Part shown: in pieces, positions 7,341 to 15,388 of the stretch
Position numbering within the stretch: the first letter of the stretch is position 1
Layout: every line of letters starts with the position of its first letter
Assembly: GCA_037443425.1 (NCBI GenBank)
Contig: JBBIOI010000027.1
Coordinates: 1-32,465, forward strand
Origin: JBBIOI01 sp037443425
GTDB lineage: Bacteria; Desulfobacterota; BSN033; UBA1163
Reading direction: 5' to 3'
DNA length: 32,465 nucleotides
Position numbers and translations under genes: made by a program
Notes under the pieces: generated by a model
The model's database searches: none
Told to the model about the DNA's origin: nothing
What the model saw: the letters and a program-made list of their open reading frames with translations, nothing else

Positions 7341-8630
7341 ATGAAAATCCTACGTATATATCCAAGAATCTACTATGGCTGGATAATCACCATAATTTCG
7401 ATGATATCAATGTCATTCTATTTTGGTATCAGAACTGTCTTTTCCGTCTTTTTTGTAGCTTTAATTGACCATTTTAATTGGAGCCGGGCTGAGGCTGCCT
7501 TTGGACAATCAATTGCCCTTTTGGCCTATATGATTATGGCACCTATAACAGGTTCTCTGGTTGACCGAATTGGGCCAAGAAAAGTTGTAATACCTGGAAT
7601 AATTTTAACAGGCATAGGGTTTCTTCTCTGTACCCAGATTCAAACCTTAACTCATTTTTATATCTTTTTTGGATTGATGGTAGGAGTTGGAGTAACCTGG
7701 GGTATGGGCATTGCACCATTCACAGTTATCATCTCTCACTGGTTTGAGAAAAAAAGGGGGGCAGCAAATGGAATAGCTGGCATAGGAATTGGAATTGGTA
7801 TTTTATTATTGGTACCGATAGCTCAATACTTTATATCCTCCTATGGATGGCGTTTCTCATTTTTTATACTTGCAATGCTCGTGTTTCTTATCCCTTTGCC
7901 CCTTAATATACTTTTTTTAAAACATCGACCTGAGGAACTTGGACTTCATCCAGATGGCGATCTTCCTAATGAATCATTATCGATTTCTGAAAAAGGAACA
8001 AGGAATGAAGTTTATCATTATGATCAAAATCCAAAAGAAATTTCCTTTCCAAAATTGGTGTTGACAGCAAGGTTCTGGTATGTAGTCCTATTTCCTGCCT
8101 TTACGACCTTCGGAATTTATACCATTATTGTACATCATTTAAGATATCTTATAGATCAGGGAGTCGAAAAGATATTCGCAGCTTCACTTTTTGCAGCTGT
8201 TGGTGCCTTGACAGCTGGATTTCGTCCCTTCTGGGGATGGTTTTCAGATCGAATAGGTAGAGAGATTACATTTACTATTGGTGGAGGGTGCTTTTCATCA
8301 GGTATCCTTTTCCTTCTTCTTTATCAGTATATCCATTCAAACACCCTTCTATATCTATTTGTTCTATTTTTTAGCGCAGGATGGGGGGTAACAACTCCTA
8401 TGATAATGTCGATAACAGGAGATATTTATAAGGGCAAAAACTTTGGATTAATCTATGGGATAGTAGAAGGTCTTATTGGAATAACTGGTGCAACAGGTGC
8501 ATGGTTAGCAGGATATATATTCGATCAAACAAAGAGTTACTTTTTTGCCTTCATAATTGTGATAATTTTAAATTTAATATCAATTCTCTTTGTCTGGCTT
8601 GCTGCACCGCGGAAATTTAAGCAAAAATAA
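7341..8630 (+). CDS. MFS transporter, oxalate:formate antiporter / monocarboxylate type
   Basis: A 429-residue protein with about twelve membrane helices in two halves. The start YPRIYYGWIITIISMISMSFYFGIRTVFSVFF and FNWSRAEAAFGQS are characteristic of the OFA / monocarboxylate-porter branch of the major facilitator superfamily. The loop 2-3 motif is GSLVDRIGPRKVV, and its second-half copy is GWFSDRIGREITF. The central cytoplasmic loop (about residues 195-235) is charged. These proteins exchange or symport small carboxylates such as formate, oxalate, lactate or pyruvate. The exact substrate cannot be told. The gene is alone on the plus strand, converging with the TRAP genes eight bases after its stop. 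Its start lacks a ribosome site and may be leaderless. Confidence 0.9.
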   Translation: MKILRIYPRIYYGWIITIISMISMSFYFGIRTVFSVFFVALIDHFNWSRAEAAFGQSIALLAYMIMAPITGSLVDRIGPRKVVIPGIILTGIGFLLCTQIQTLTHFYIFFGLMVGVGVTWGMGIAPFTVIISHWFEKKRGAANGIAGIGIGIGILLLVPIAQYFISSYGWRFSFFILAMLVFLIPLPLNILFLKHRPEELGLHPDGDLPNESLSISEKGTRNEVYHYDQNPKEISFPKLVLTARFWYVVLFPAFTTFGIYTIIVHHLRYLIDQGVEKIFAASLFAAVGALTAGFRPFWGWFSDRIGREITFTIGGGCFSSGILFLLLYQYIHSNTLLYLFVLFFSAGWGVTTPMIMSITGDIYKGKNFGLIYGIVEGLIGITGATGAWLAGYIFDQTKSYFFAFIIVIILNLISILFVWLAAPRKFKQK

Positions 8631-8637
8631 CTAAATC

Positions 8638-10551
8638 CTATTTTTTAAATCCTCCTCGAAAATAAAATTCATAGACAAAAATTATAAGGGCAATGATTAT
8701 ACCTAAAATATTTATTATCAAACTTACCTTGAATCCTGTTGCTGGAAATAGAGCTGATAAACCTACAATTGCATAAATTATACGACTTAATATCCCAAGC
8801 TTATTAGAAAAATACCCAACTACTGCCGTAGAAACCAGACAAGTCCCGATCAGGGCGGTAACGAAGTTAAATATTATAATTAGCGGTTTCCCTTGTAGGA
8901 GAAGTGTAGGAGATATTACAAACATAAAAGGAAATACAAATGCAAGCCAACCGAATCGCATTGCAGCATACCCTGTTCTCATAGGATCTGCGCCACTAAG
9001 TGATGCCCCAGCAAAAGCTGCCAATGCAACCGGTGGCGTAATCATTGACATCATTCCATAATACATGATAAACATATGAGCAGCGATTGGTAGGATTCCA
9101 AATTCTATAAGTGCAGGTGCAGCCATCGTTGCAAGTAAAACATAAACCCCTACGGTCGGCATTCCCATACCTAAGATTATACAAACAATCGCTGTCATAA
9201 ATAAAAGCAAGAATAGATTTCCTCCTGCCATCTGTGTGAGGGCCAATGTTAAACCAAAGCTCAATCCAGATAGATAGAGGACTCCTATTACAATGCCAGC
9301 AGCAGCTCCTATCATAATGATCTCAAGAACGCCAAGGCCTGTGTTCTTCAGGGCTTCAAAAATATCAACGAGTCTTAACCTTTTCCCTTTATAACCGAGT
9401 ATAAATCCAAATAAGACAGTAATCCCTATTGCCCTTAAACCTGCCTTTTCGGGTAAGTCATTTAACCAAAAAAGTGCTAAAATCAGAACTATGAATGGGA
9501 TTGGAAAATACCATCCCGATTTCATCACATCTTTAAATGGAGGAATCAAAGACTCATCAATCCTTGAAAGCCCCATCTTTGCTGCTTCAAGATCTGCCTC
9601 CATAAATAATGCGAGATAATAGAGTAATGATGGAATTATTGCTGCTATAACAACTTTTGTATAAGGGACAGAAAGAAATTCAGCCATCAGAAAGGCTGCA
9701 GCTCCCATTACGGGAGGCATAAGTTGCCCACCTGTTGAGGCAACAGCCTCAATGGCTCCTGCAAGATGTGGTGGATAACCACCTTTTTTCATCAATGGAA
9801 TAGTAATAACACCTGTGGTAAATACATTTGATACAGCACTCCCAGAGATTGTCCCAAAAAGGGATGATGAAAGCACAGAAATCTTTGCAGGGCCACCCCT
9901 GTAACGGCCCATTAAAGCCATTGCAATATCAGTGAAAAAACCCGAGCCTCCAGAACTTGATAGTATCTGTCCAAAAAGGATGAAAACAACAACAATTGTT
10001 GTTATGATTCTCATTGGCATTCCCAGAATACCTGATGAGTCCCAAGAAAGATAGTACACAAGCTTATCAATAGGGACATAACTTCCTTGGAAAGACCCGG
10101 GTATTTTATGACCAATGAGGGCAACTAATAAAAATCCCAATACTACAATAGTTAAGACATTTCCAACAGTCCTTCTCAGCCCTTCGATCAATAGAATTAA
10201 TAAAAATACTCCAGCAATTATTCCACTAACTGGCCTAACCGTCGTCAATTCTGCAAGCACAGGATATCTTATAGCGATATAAAGTGAAACAAAGAAACCT
10301 ATTATTGCACAAAGTATATCAAACCAAGGTACCTTTTCTTTTGTCTTTATTTTTTTACTATATGGAATCGTGAGATATGTAAGTGGTATGGCAAGGCACA
10401 ACATGAAACTCAGATATTGTTCTGTGTAAAGAACCAGACCTACAGCCCTATCAAGATCAAGGGTTTTAATAATGGCACAGCATGTCAAAAGAAACGCAAG
10501 TGAGGTAATAGTATAATTTTGCATTTTACTTTTCTTCTGGGTCTTATCCAT
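8638..10551 (-). CDS. TRAP transporter permease, fused 4TM-12TM subunits (TAXI type)
   Basis: A fused TRAP permease of about 637 residues from the ATG at 10551; a TTG at 10566 would add five residues. The N-terminal third is the DctQ-like small subunit. From about residue 190 the DctM-like large subunit follows, with LFGTISGSAVSNVFTTGVITIPLM, ASTGGQLMPPVMGAAAFLMA and GMGMPTVGVYVLLATMAAP, all hallmark loops of this family. Such permeases import organic acids using a sodium or proton gradient together with a periplasmic receptor. The receptor gene lies upstream, 102 bases away from this ATG, across an intercistronic stem-loop. The substrate is unknown; TAXI systems often carry dicarboxylates, glutamate or aromatic acids. 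Confidence 0.93.
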   Translation of the reverse strand: MDKTQKKSKMQNYTITSLAFLLTCCAIIKTLDLDRAVGLVLYTEQYLSFMLCLAIPLTYLTIPYSKKIKTKEKVPWFDILCAIIGFFVSLYIAIRYPVLAELTTVRPVSGIIAGVFLLILLIEGLRRTVGNVLTIVVLGFLLVALIGHKIPGSFQGSYVPIDKLVYYLSWDSSGILGMPMRIITTIVVVFILFGQILSSSGGSGFFTDIAMALMGRYRGGPAKISVLSSSLFGTISGSAVSNVFTTGVITIPLMKKGGYPPHLAGAIEAVASTGGQLMPPVMGAAAFLMAEFLSVPYTKVVIAAIIPSLLYYLALFMEADLEAAKMGLSRIDESLIPPFKDVMKSGWYFPIPFIVLILALFWLNDLPEKAGLRAIGITVLFGFILGYKGKRLRLVDIFEALKNTGLGVLEIIMIGAAAGIVIGVLYLSGLSFGLTLALTQMAGGNLFLLLFMTAIVCIILGMGMPTVGVYVLLATMAAPALIEFGILPIAAHMFIMYYGMMSMITPPVALAAFAGASLSGADPMRTGYAAMRFGWLAFVFPFMFVISPTLLLQGKPLIIIFNFVTALIGTCLVSTAVVGYFSNKLGILSRIIYAIVGLSALFPATGFKVSLIINILGIIIALIIFVYEFYFRGGFKK

Positions 10552-10599
10552 ACTCAATCTATCCAATTTTTAAAAATTATCGAAGATGGGAATAGAATA

Positions 10600-10647
10600 C
10601 CCCTCATCTTAATCTTCTTCCCCTAAGGAATTGATATAGATGAGGGG
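10600..10647 (-). promoter_or_regulatory. Intercistronic stem-loop between receptor and permease genes
   Basis: A perfect 10-bp inverted repeat, CCCCTCATCT at 10600-10609 against AGATGAGGGG at 10638-10647, with a 28-base loop, fills most of the gap between the TAXI stop (10654) and the permease start. There is no T-run after it in the direction of transcription, so it is more likely an mRNA-stabilising or partially attenuating hairpin than a full terminator. This would give more receptor than permease. Confidence 0.6.
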
Positions 10648-10653
10648 AGGAAA

Positions 10654-11619
10654 TTATTCTTTTGGAGGCCAGATGCCTATCTCTTTATAAAATTTAATAG
10701 CTCCAGGATGATATTCTCCAGCAGCTAATGTCTTGGCCATCTTCTCTGGCCAAAAATCTTCTCCAAGGGGTTTAAATGAGGCTGTAAGTGATTTTTTACC
10801 TCCATGAAGAATTTTACAAACATCATAAATCAGATTTTCTGGGACATTCTTATTTGTCAATAAAACAAAATCTATGCTTAGCATATAGGTTGGTCCAACA
10901 ATACCATAATGTGACTCAGAGGGTTGAATCAATTCCGGGTACATAGGTGGTAAATGTTTTTTTGAACGTGCAATTGCTTCAGGTGAAGGATCGAGCGAAA
11001 GTGCACGAAGTCCCCCAACTTTTGAACCTGCTTCAAGAACCTTTCCAGACCCCATTGCAAAATAGAAAGTATCTACTTTACCTTGCATGAATTCATCAGC
11101 CCCAATGTTTACATTGGGTACAGGTACCATGACAACATCATTATACGTAAGGTTGGCATTTGCAAGAAGAGCCGAAGTAGTATAACCAACGATCTTTTGA
11201 GCTGTCCATCCACCTGGGACCTTCTTCCCTTTTAAATCTCCTATTTTTTTAATAGGGGAATCCTTTCTTACCCAGAATGCATTTCGTATTGGGTAAAGCA
11301 CTGAAACCATCCTAAGATCTTTAAGCTGTTGCCCTTGATATATACCAGTCCCTGTTACTCCAAGAAAGAATTCATAGGAATTTGCTATGCCAAATTCTGC
11401 TTCAGCTCCGTTTACTGCGGGTATAGCTGCACTTTGCCCACTATGGGGTATAACGCGTGCTTGAAGTTTCAAGGTCTCTGCAATTAGTTTTGCAATCGCT
11501 GCACTTGCCGAATGCGTGGCAGAACCTGGATTACTACTGGCAATATTTACAGTACGTGCTGTTGCTGTTGAGACTAGAAAAATTGTTAAAATAAACGAGA
11601 ACCATACAACTTTTCTCAT
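10654..11619 (-). CDS. TAXI family TRAP solute receptor
   Basis: A 321-residue periplasmic protein. Residues 1-21 are a signal peptide (MRKVVWFSFILTIFLVSTATA), with cleavage expected just before RTVNIAS. The mature part opens with IASSNPGSATHSASAAIAKLI and contains NGAEAEFGIANSYEFF, patterns typical of the TAXI (TRAP-associated extracytoplasmic immunogenic) receptor family. A central DLKGKKVPGGWTAQ matches the hinge region of these type II solute-binding proteins. It delivers its ligand to the fused TRAP permease encoded next. AGGAGAAAGG lies just before the ATG and a promoter-like site a little further upstream, so it may be expressed separately from the amidohydrolase. Confidence 0.92.
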   Translation of the reverse strand: MRKVVWFSFILTIFLVSTATARTVNIASSNPGSATHSASAAIAKLIAETLKLQARVIPHSGQSAAIPAVNGAEAEFGIANSYEFFLGVTGTGIYQGQQLKDLRMVSVLYPIRNAFWVRKDSPIKKIGDLKGKKVPGGWTAQKIVGYTTSALLANANLTYNDVVMVPVPNVNIGADEFMQGKVDTFYFAMGSGKVLEAGSKVGGLRALSLDPSPEAIARSKKHLPPMYPELIQPSESHYGIVGPTYMLSIDFVLLTNKNVPENLIYDVCKILHGGKKSLTASFKPLGEDFWPEKMAKTLAAGEYHPGAIKFYKEIGIWPPKE

Positions 11620-11659
11620 TATCCTTTCTCCTTTCTTTTAGACTTTCAAATTTGCAATG

Positions 11660-11689
11660 TTAATAACAAAAACAATGGATTTTTGTCAA
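11660..11689 (-). promoter_or_regulatory. Possible promoter of the TAXI-TRAP operon
   Basis: Minus strand TTGACA (11689-11684), 17-18 base spacer, TTATTA/TATTAA around 11666-11660. It lies 40-70 bases before the TAXI ATG. The -35 is perfect and the -10 weak. Confidence 0.45.
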
Positions 11690-11766
11690 TGATTAATAAA
11701 AGAGATTCCGTAAATTACCTCCCCTTATTGATTAATTTTGGGGTCTCTAAAAGATGTCACAATTCA

Positions 11767-12759
11767 TTAAAGTCGAAGGAGTTTTTTTGCATTCTCCTCA
11801 AATATCTTATTTTTACTTTTCTCTGGAATATATAACGCATCGATCGCTCTGATGGTCTCACGAATAGCCACTGCACCATTCTCGATATCGTATGGCATAT
11901 CCGAGCCAAATAGAAGCTTATCTTCACCGAAGAAGGCATATGCACACATCAGTCCTGAAGGATTCCCATTTAGTGCAGTATCATTATAAAACATTTTGAA
12001 ATATTCGATTGGATGTTTTTTAAGCCCTGGAAAGAATTTCTGACCAAGTCTTTCCAGACCATTATTATAGTGGACAACGATTCTATCAGCAAAGTAAGGT
12101 ACCATTGCTCCACAGTGATGGGTAATAAACTTTATATTTGGAAATCTCTCAAATATTCCACAAAAAACAAGCCTCGTCATTGCAGCAGTAGTCTCATAGG
12201 GCCAACCAAAAATGGAAAAAATCTGGTGAAAAGAATTCTTTTCTGTTGGATAATCAGGGGTAAAAGACCTCCGAAGGGGATGTATCCAGATCGGCAGATC
12301 GAATTTACACATGAGTTCATATAAAGGCATGAATTCCTCTGAACTTAATGACTTACCCTGTATGGAGGTATAAATCTGTATCCCTTTAAATCCAAGCTCT
12401 TTTATTGCCCTTTCTGCCTCTTTTAATGATGCATCTATGTCATTTAGTGGGAGATTGGCAATAGCACCTACAAACCTCTTTGGATACTTTGCTACCCATT
12501 CAGCCATCTCATCATTTGAAATCTTTGCCAGTTCCAAGGCTTCTTTTGGCGAAACAATCTCTTCAACAGGTGGTAGCGTAACAGAAAGTATTTGGACTAC
12601 ATCCTCGAATTTTTCAAGTAGACGCAACCTTTCTTCAACATTTGTAAGTGTTGTCCTTTTTTCCATAACATTCTTCTCTGTAATAAACTTGTCAGCATAC
12701 TTGTAAAGGGCCTCTCGATATTTTGGTGGTGAAACATGAGTAAAGATATCAATTTTCAT
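11767..12759 (-). CDS. Amidohydrolase family protein (ACMSD-like)
   Basis: A 330-residue TIM-barrel metal-dependent hydrolase of the amidohydrolase-2 / ACMSD group, whose members decarboxylate or hydrolyse aromatic and unsaturated acids. It begins MKIDIFTHVSPPKY. The equivalent of the usual HxH metal motif is FTH, so His8 is kept but the first His is Phe6. Other expected residues are present: His160 in PIWIHPLRR, His214/His215 in FITHHCGAMVPYFADR and Asp287 in LLFGSDMPYD. It lies upstream of, and on the same strand as, the TAXI-TRAP genes with a 147-base gap. That suggests it acts on the acid brought in by that transporter, an inference from position only. The reaction is not determined. Confidence 0.85.
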   Translation of the reverse strand: MKIDIFTHVSPPKYREALYKYADKFITEKNVMEKRTTLTNVEERLRLLEKFEDVVQILSVTLPPVEEIVSPKEALELAKISNDEMAEWVAKYPKRFVGAIANLPLNDIDASLKEAERAIKELGFKGIQIYTSIQGKSLSSEEFMPLYELMCKFDLPIWIHPLRRSFTPDYPTEKNSFHQIFSIFGWPYETTAAMTRLVFCGIFERFPNIKFITHHCGAMVPYFADRIVVHYNNGLERLGQKFFPGLKKHPIEYFKMFYNDTALNGNPSGLMCAYAFFGEDKLLFGSDMPYDIENGAVAIRETIRAIDALYIPEKSKNKIFEENAKKLLRL

Positions 12760-12850
12760 ATTAACCTCCTTAAATTTTTTTTACGTATTGTTAAGAATCA
12801 AAAAGGAGAATTCTGAAAAACTATTTAAACATTAAAAGCCCGCATTCGAA

Positions 12851-12898
12851 GGGTTTTGAACCCTACCTCCCTAGTCTTTCAAAGACTTTTTCAGAGGT
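12851..12898. other. Structured intergenic element upstream of the amidohydrolase
   Basis: Within the 278-base divergent gap there is GGGTT-TTG-AACCC (12851-12863). Next to it is a nested structure: outer arms ACCTC (12865-12869) and GAGGT (12894-12898) enclosing AGTCTTT-C-AAAGACT (12873-12887). Read on the minus strand it would be the 5' leader of the amidohydrolase mRNA. I do not recognise a riboswitch or tRNA. Confidence 0.4.
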
Positions 12899-12997
12899 CT
12901 CCAAAGTTTCCTCTTTTCTTTAAATTAAAAAAAGTATAATGTCAACTCTATTACCTTGACCTATTTCCTCTCCTAAAATTGAATATGATTAGGATAT

Positions 12998-13026
12998 TTG
13001 AATAAACCGAAAAAATAAAATATAAT
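12998..13026 (+). promoter_or_regulatory. Promoter-like site directly before the mannose enzyme gene
   Basis: TTGAAT (12998-13003), exactly 17 bases, TATAAT (13021-13026, perfect). The ATG at 13038 follows 11 bases later, with no Shine-Dalgarno. The expected start of transcription falls about five bases before the ATG. Confidence 0.55.
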
Positions 13027-13037
13027 TAATTCTGCTT

Positions 13038-14525
13038 ATGGTCGATATTCATGCCATTATACTTGCAGGTGGTTCAGGAACTCGCTTCTGGCCCTTGAGC
13101 CGGGAAACACTACCAAAACAGATGTTAAAGATTGTGGGTGAAGATACCTTAATTCTACAAACCATTAAAAGGGTCAGTGGAGTTATACCCCCTGAAAACA
13201 TCTGGATTGTAACTACAAAATCTCAAGCTCAAGATATAAGATTTCATATAGATTCACTGGGTCCCTTAAGTAAAAATATTAGGCTGATAATTGAACCCTT
13301 TGGTAAAAACACTGCGCCTGCTATTGGACTTTCAGCTATTCATATAAATCAATTTTCCTCAAAAGAATCTATTACAGTTGTAATGCCATCTGATCATCTA
13401 ATCCCTGATACTGAAAATTTTATAAGTGATTTAAATATAGCTATAGAGGCAGCTAAAAACGGATATCTGGTAACTTTTGGAATAAGGCCAACAAGGCCCG
13501 AGACAGGATATGGTTACATTAAATGTGAAAGAAGATATGCTGAGGATATTAAAATCTTAAAAGTTGAACGTTTTGTTGAAAAACCTGATCTAAAAACTGC
13601 AGAAGCCTATCTTTTAGATGGAAATTATTACTGGAACTCAGGCATATTTGTCTGGAAAAATTCCAAAATACTATCAGAGATTGAGGCCTATCTGCCAAAC
13701 CTTCACAATAGATTAAAAGAAATTGAATCTTTATTGATCAAATCTCCAGAAAGCCCTCTCTTTGGCATATCAAAAAAATTAGAAAATGAAAACTACTTGT
13801 TACATATTGATGAAATCTATTCACAAATCGAAAGTATTTCAATAGACTATGGAGTAATGGAGAAAAGCAGAGATGTAATGATGGTAAAGGCTTCGTTTCG
13901 ATGGTCCGACTTAGGAAGCTTTACTGCACTTGATGAAGTGATAGATAAAGATGAAAACGGGAATATATTTAGAGGAAACCTGATTGATATCGGAAGTAAG
14001 AATACCACAATTTTATCTGGCGAGAAACTCATAGCAACAATAGGCCTTAATGATATGGTAGTTGTTGATACCCCTGATGCTACACTCATCAGCCCAAAGG
14101 CTAATGTTCAAGAGGTTAGGAAGATCGTTGAATTGTTAAAAAAGAAAGGTAGAGAGGAATATCTCTGCCATAAGAGAGTAGAAAGACCCTGGGGAAGTTA
14201 TACGATACTGGATAAAGGGAATGGATATAAGATAAAAAGAATTATAATTAATCCTGGTTCGAGATTAAGTCTTCAGGTACACAAAAAAAGGAGTGAACAT
14301 TGGGTTGTAATATCAGGGACAGCAAAAGTGACAAGGAATGATGAAACCTTTTTTGTAAAAGAAAACCAGAGTACTTATATCCCTCAAAATACAAAACACC
14401 GATTAGAAAACCCAGGTTCCCTACCACTTCAAATTATTGAAGTTCAGAATGGAGAATATTTAGAAGAAGATGACATTGAAAGATTGGAGGATGACTATGG
14501 TCGGGCTAAAGATGAATCTTTTTAA
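13038..14525 (+). CDS. manC: Mannose-1-phosphate guanylyltransferase / mannose-6-phosphate isomerase
   Basis: A 495-residue bifunctional enzyme of the ManC/AlgA/XanB family, normal length about 470-490. Residues 1-340 are the nucleotidyltransferase, with GGSGTRFWPLSRETLPKQ near the start, VVMPSDHL, RFVEKP and NYYWNSGIFVWK. Residues 380-495 are the type II isomerase cupin, with RPWGSYTILDKG, NPGSRLSLQVHKKRSEHWVV and YIPQNTKHRLENPG. It makes GDP-mannose from fructose-6-P via mannose-6-P and mannose-1-P (the mutase step is encoded elsewhere), feeding exopolysaccharide, O-antigen or glycan synthesis. It precedes the pst operon by 92 bases on the same strand but is functionally unrelated. The start has a perfect -10 box and no ribosome site. 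Confidence 0.95.
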   Translation: MVDIHAIILAGGSGTRFWPLSRETLPKQMLKIVGEDTLILQTIKRVSGVIPPENIWIVTTKSQAQDIRFHIDSLGPLSKNIRLIIEPFGKNTAPAIGLSAIHINQFSSKESITVVMPSDHLIPDTENFISDLNIAIEAAKNGYLVTFGIRPTRPETGYGYIKCERRYAEDIKILKVERFVEKPDLKTAEAYLLDGNYYWNSGIFVWKNSKILSEIEAYLPNLHNRLKEIESLLIKSPESPLFGISKKLENENYLLHIDEIYSQIESISIDYGVMEKSRDVMMVKASFRWSDLGSFTALDEVIDKDENGNIFRGNLIDIGSKNTTILSGEKLIATIGLNDMVVVDTPDATLISPKANVQEVRKIVELLKKKGREEYLCHKRVERPWGSYTILDKGNGYKIKRIIINPGSRLSLQVHKKRSEHWVVISGTAKVTRNDETFFVKENQSTYIPQNTKHRLENPGSLPLQIIEVQNGEYLEEDDIERLEDDYGRAKDESF

Positions 14526-14617
14526 AAATACCCCAAACCTGCTTACAATTTACCCTAATTTTCTACTTATATAAAAATTATATCCCTTGAATAAGACATG
14601 GATTAATAGGGGGGTGA

Positions 14618-15388
14618 ATGAGTAAAGGGAAATCCGAAATAAAGATAGAAACCAAAGGGCTTAATTTCTACTATGGCAATACCCAGGCATTAAAGAATAT
14701 AAATATATCTATTGAGAGTTATAGAATAACTGCCCTGATTGGCCCCTCGGGTTGTGGTAAATCGACATTTCTCAGAACATTAAATCGCATGAATGAATTA
14801 ATACCTTATACAAAGACCGAGGGGAAGGTTTTACTCGATGGCAACGATATATATCAACCAGGAACAGATGTTGTTATGCTAAGGCAAAAAATTGGAATGG
14901 TCTTTCAGAGGCCAAATCCATTTCCAAAAAGTATTTTTGAAAATGTGGCATTTGGACTAAAGGTTAAAGGGGGATATTCAAAGACAGAGATAGAAGACAG
15001 AGTAGAGGAAAGCTTGAAGGCGGTTGGACTTTTTTCAGAGATTTCGGATCGGCTTCATAAAAATGCATTAAGTCTTACTTTAGGACAACAACAAAGGCTC
15101 TGCATTGCTCGAGTTATTGCGGTTGAACCGGATGTTATACTTATGGACGAACCGTGTTCTTCGCTTGATCCAATAGCAACATTAAAAATTGAGGAGTTAA
15201 TGCAAGAATTAAAAAAGAATTATACTATAGTAATAGTGACCCATAACATGCAGCAGGCCGCACGGACTTCTGATTATACGGGATTCTTTCTTTTAGGTGA
15301 ACTGTTAGAATTTGGTCCAACAGGTGATATTTTTACAAGGCCAAAGGATAGAAGAACAGAAAATTATGTAACAGGAAGATATGGGTAA
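14618..15388 (+). CDS. pstB: Phosphate ABC transporter ATPase PstB (copy 1, altered signature motif)
   Basis: A 256-residue PstB with Walker A GPSGCGKST, Q-loop GMVFQRPNPFP (Gln present), Walker B VILMDEP with catalytic Glu, D-loop SSLDP and switch His in VTHNMQQAA. It ends ENYVTGRYG like other PstB proteins. The ABC signature is abnormal: where PstB has LSGGQQQRLCIAR this protein has LTLGQQQRLCIAR, so Ser is Thr and the first Gly is Leu. PstB powers high-affinity phosphate import through PstC-PstA. The gene opens the operon, begins after a GGGGGG ribosome site and overlaps pstS by eight bases. A second pstB closes the transporter part of the operon. No clear Pho box was seen in the 92-base gap upstream. 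Confidence 0.94.
   Translation: MSKGKSEIKIETKGLNFYYGNTQALKNINISIESYRITALIGPSGCGKSTFLRTLNRMNELIPYTKTEGKVLLDGNDIYQPGTDVVMLRQKIGMVFQRPNPFPKSIFENVAFGLKVKGGYSKTEIEDRVEESLKAVGLFSEISDRLHKNALSLTLGQQQRLCIARVIAVEPDVILMDEPCSSLDPIATLKIEELMQELKKNYTIVIVTHNMQQAARTSDYTGFFLLGELLEFGPTGDIFTRPKDRRTENYVTGRYG

Noticed and set aside
11757..12324. Open frames overlapping the amidohydrolase on both strands
   Set aside because: They are shadows of a well-conserved gene, with no family resemblance or ribosome site.
12840..12905. tRNA gene on the minus strand (GGGTTCAAAACCC resembles a T-arm)
   Set aside because: No matching acceptor arm, anticodon arm or D-arm can be drawn around it.
14618..15388. Frameshift explaining the abnormal signature of the first PstB
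   Set aside because: The frame is correct on both sides (ALSL before, GQQQRLCIAR after), so the change is two substitutions and not an indel.
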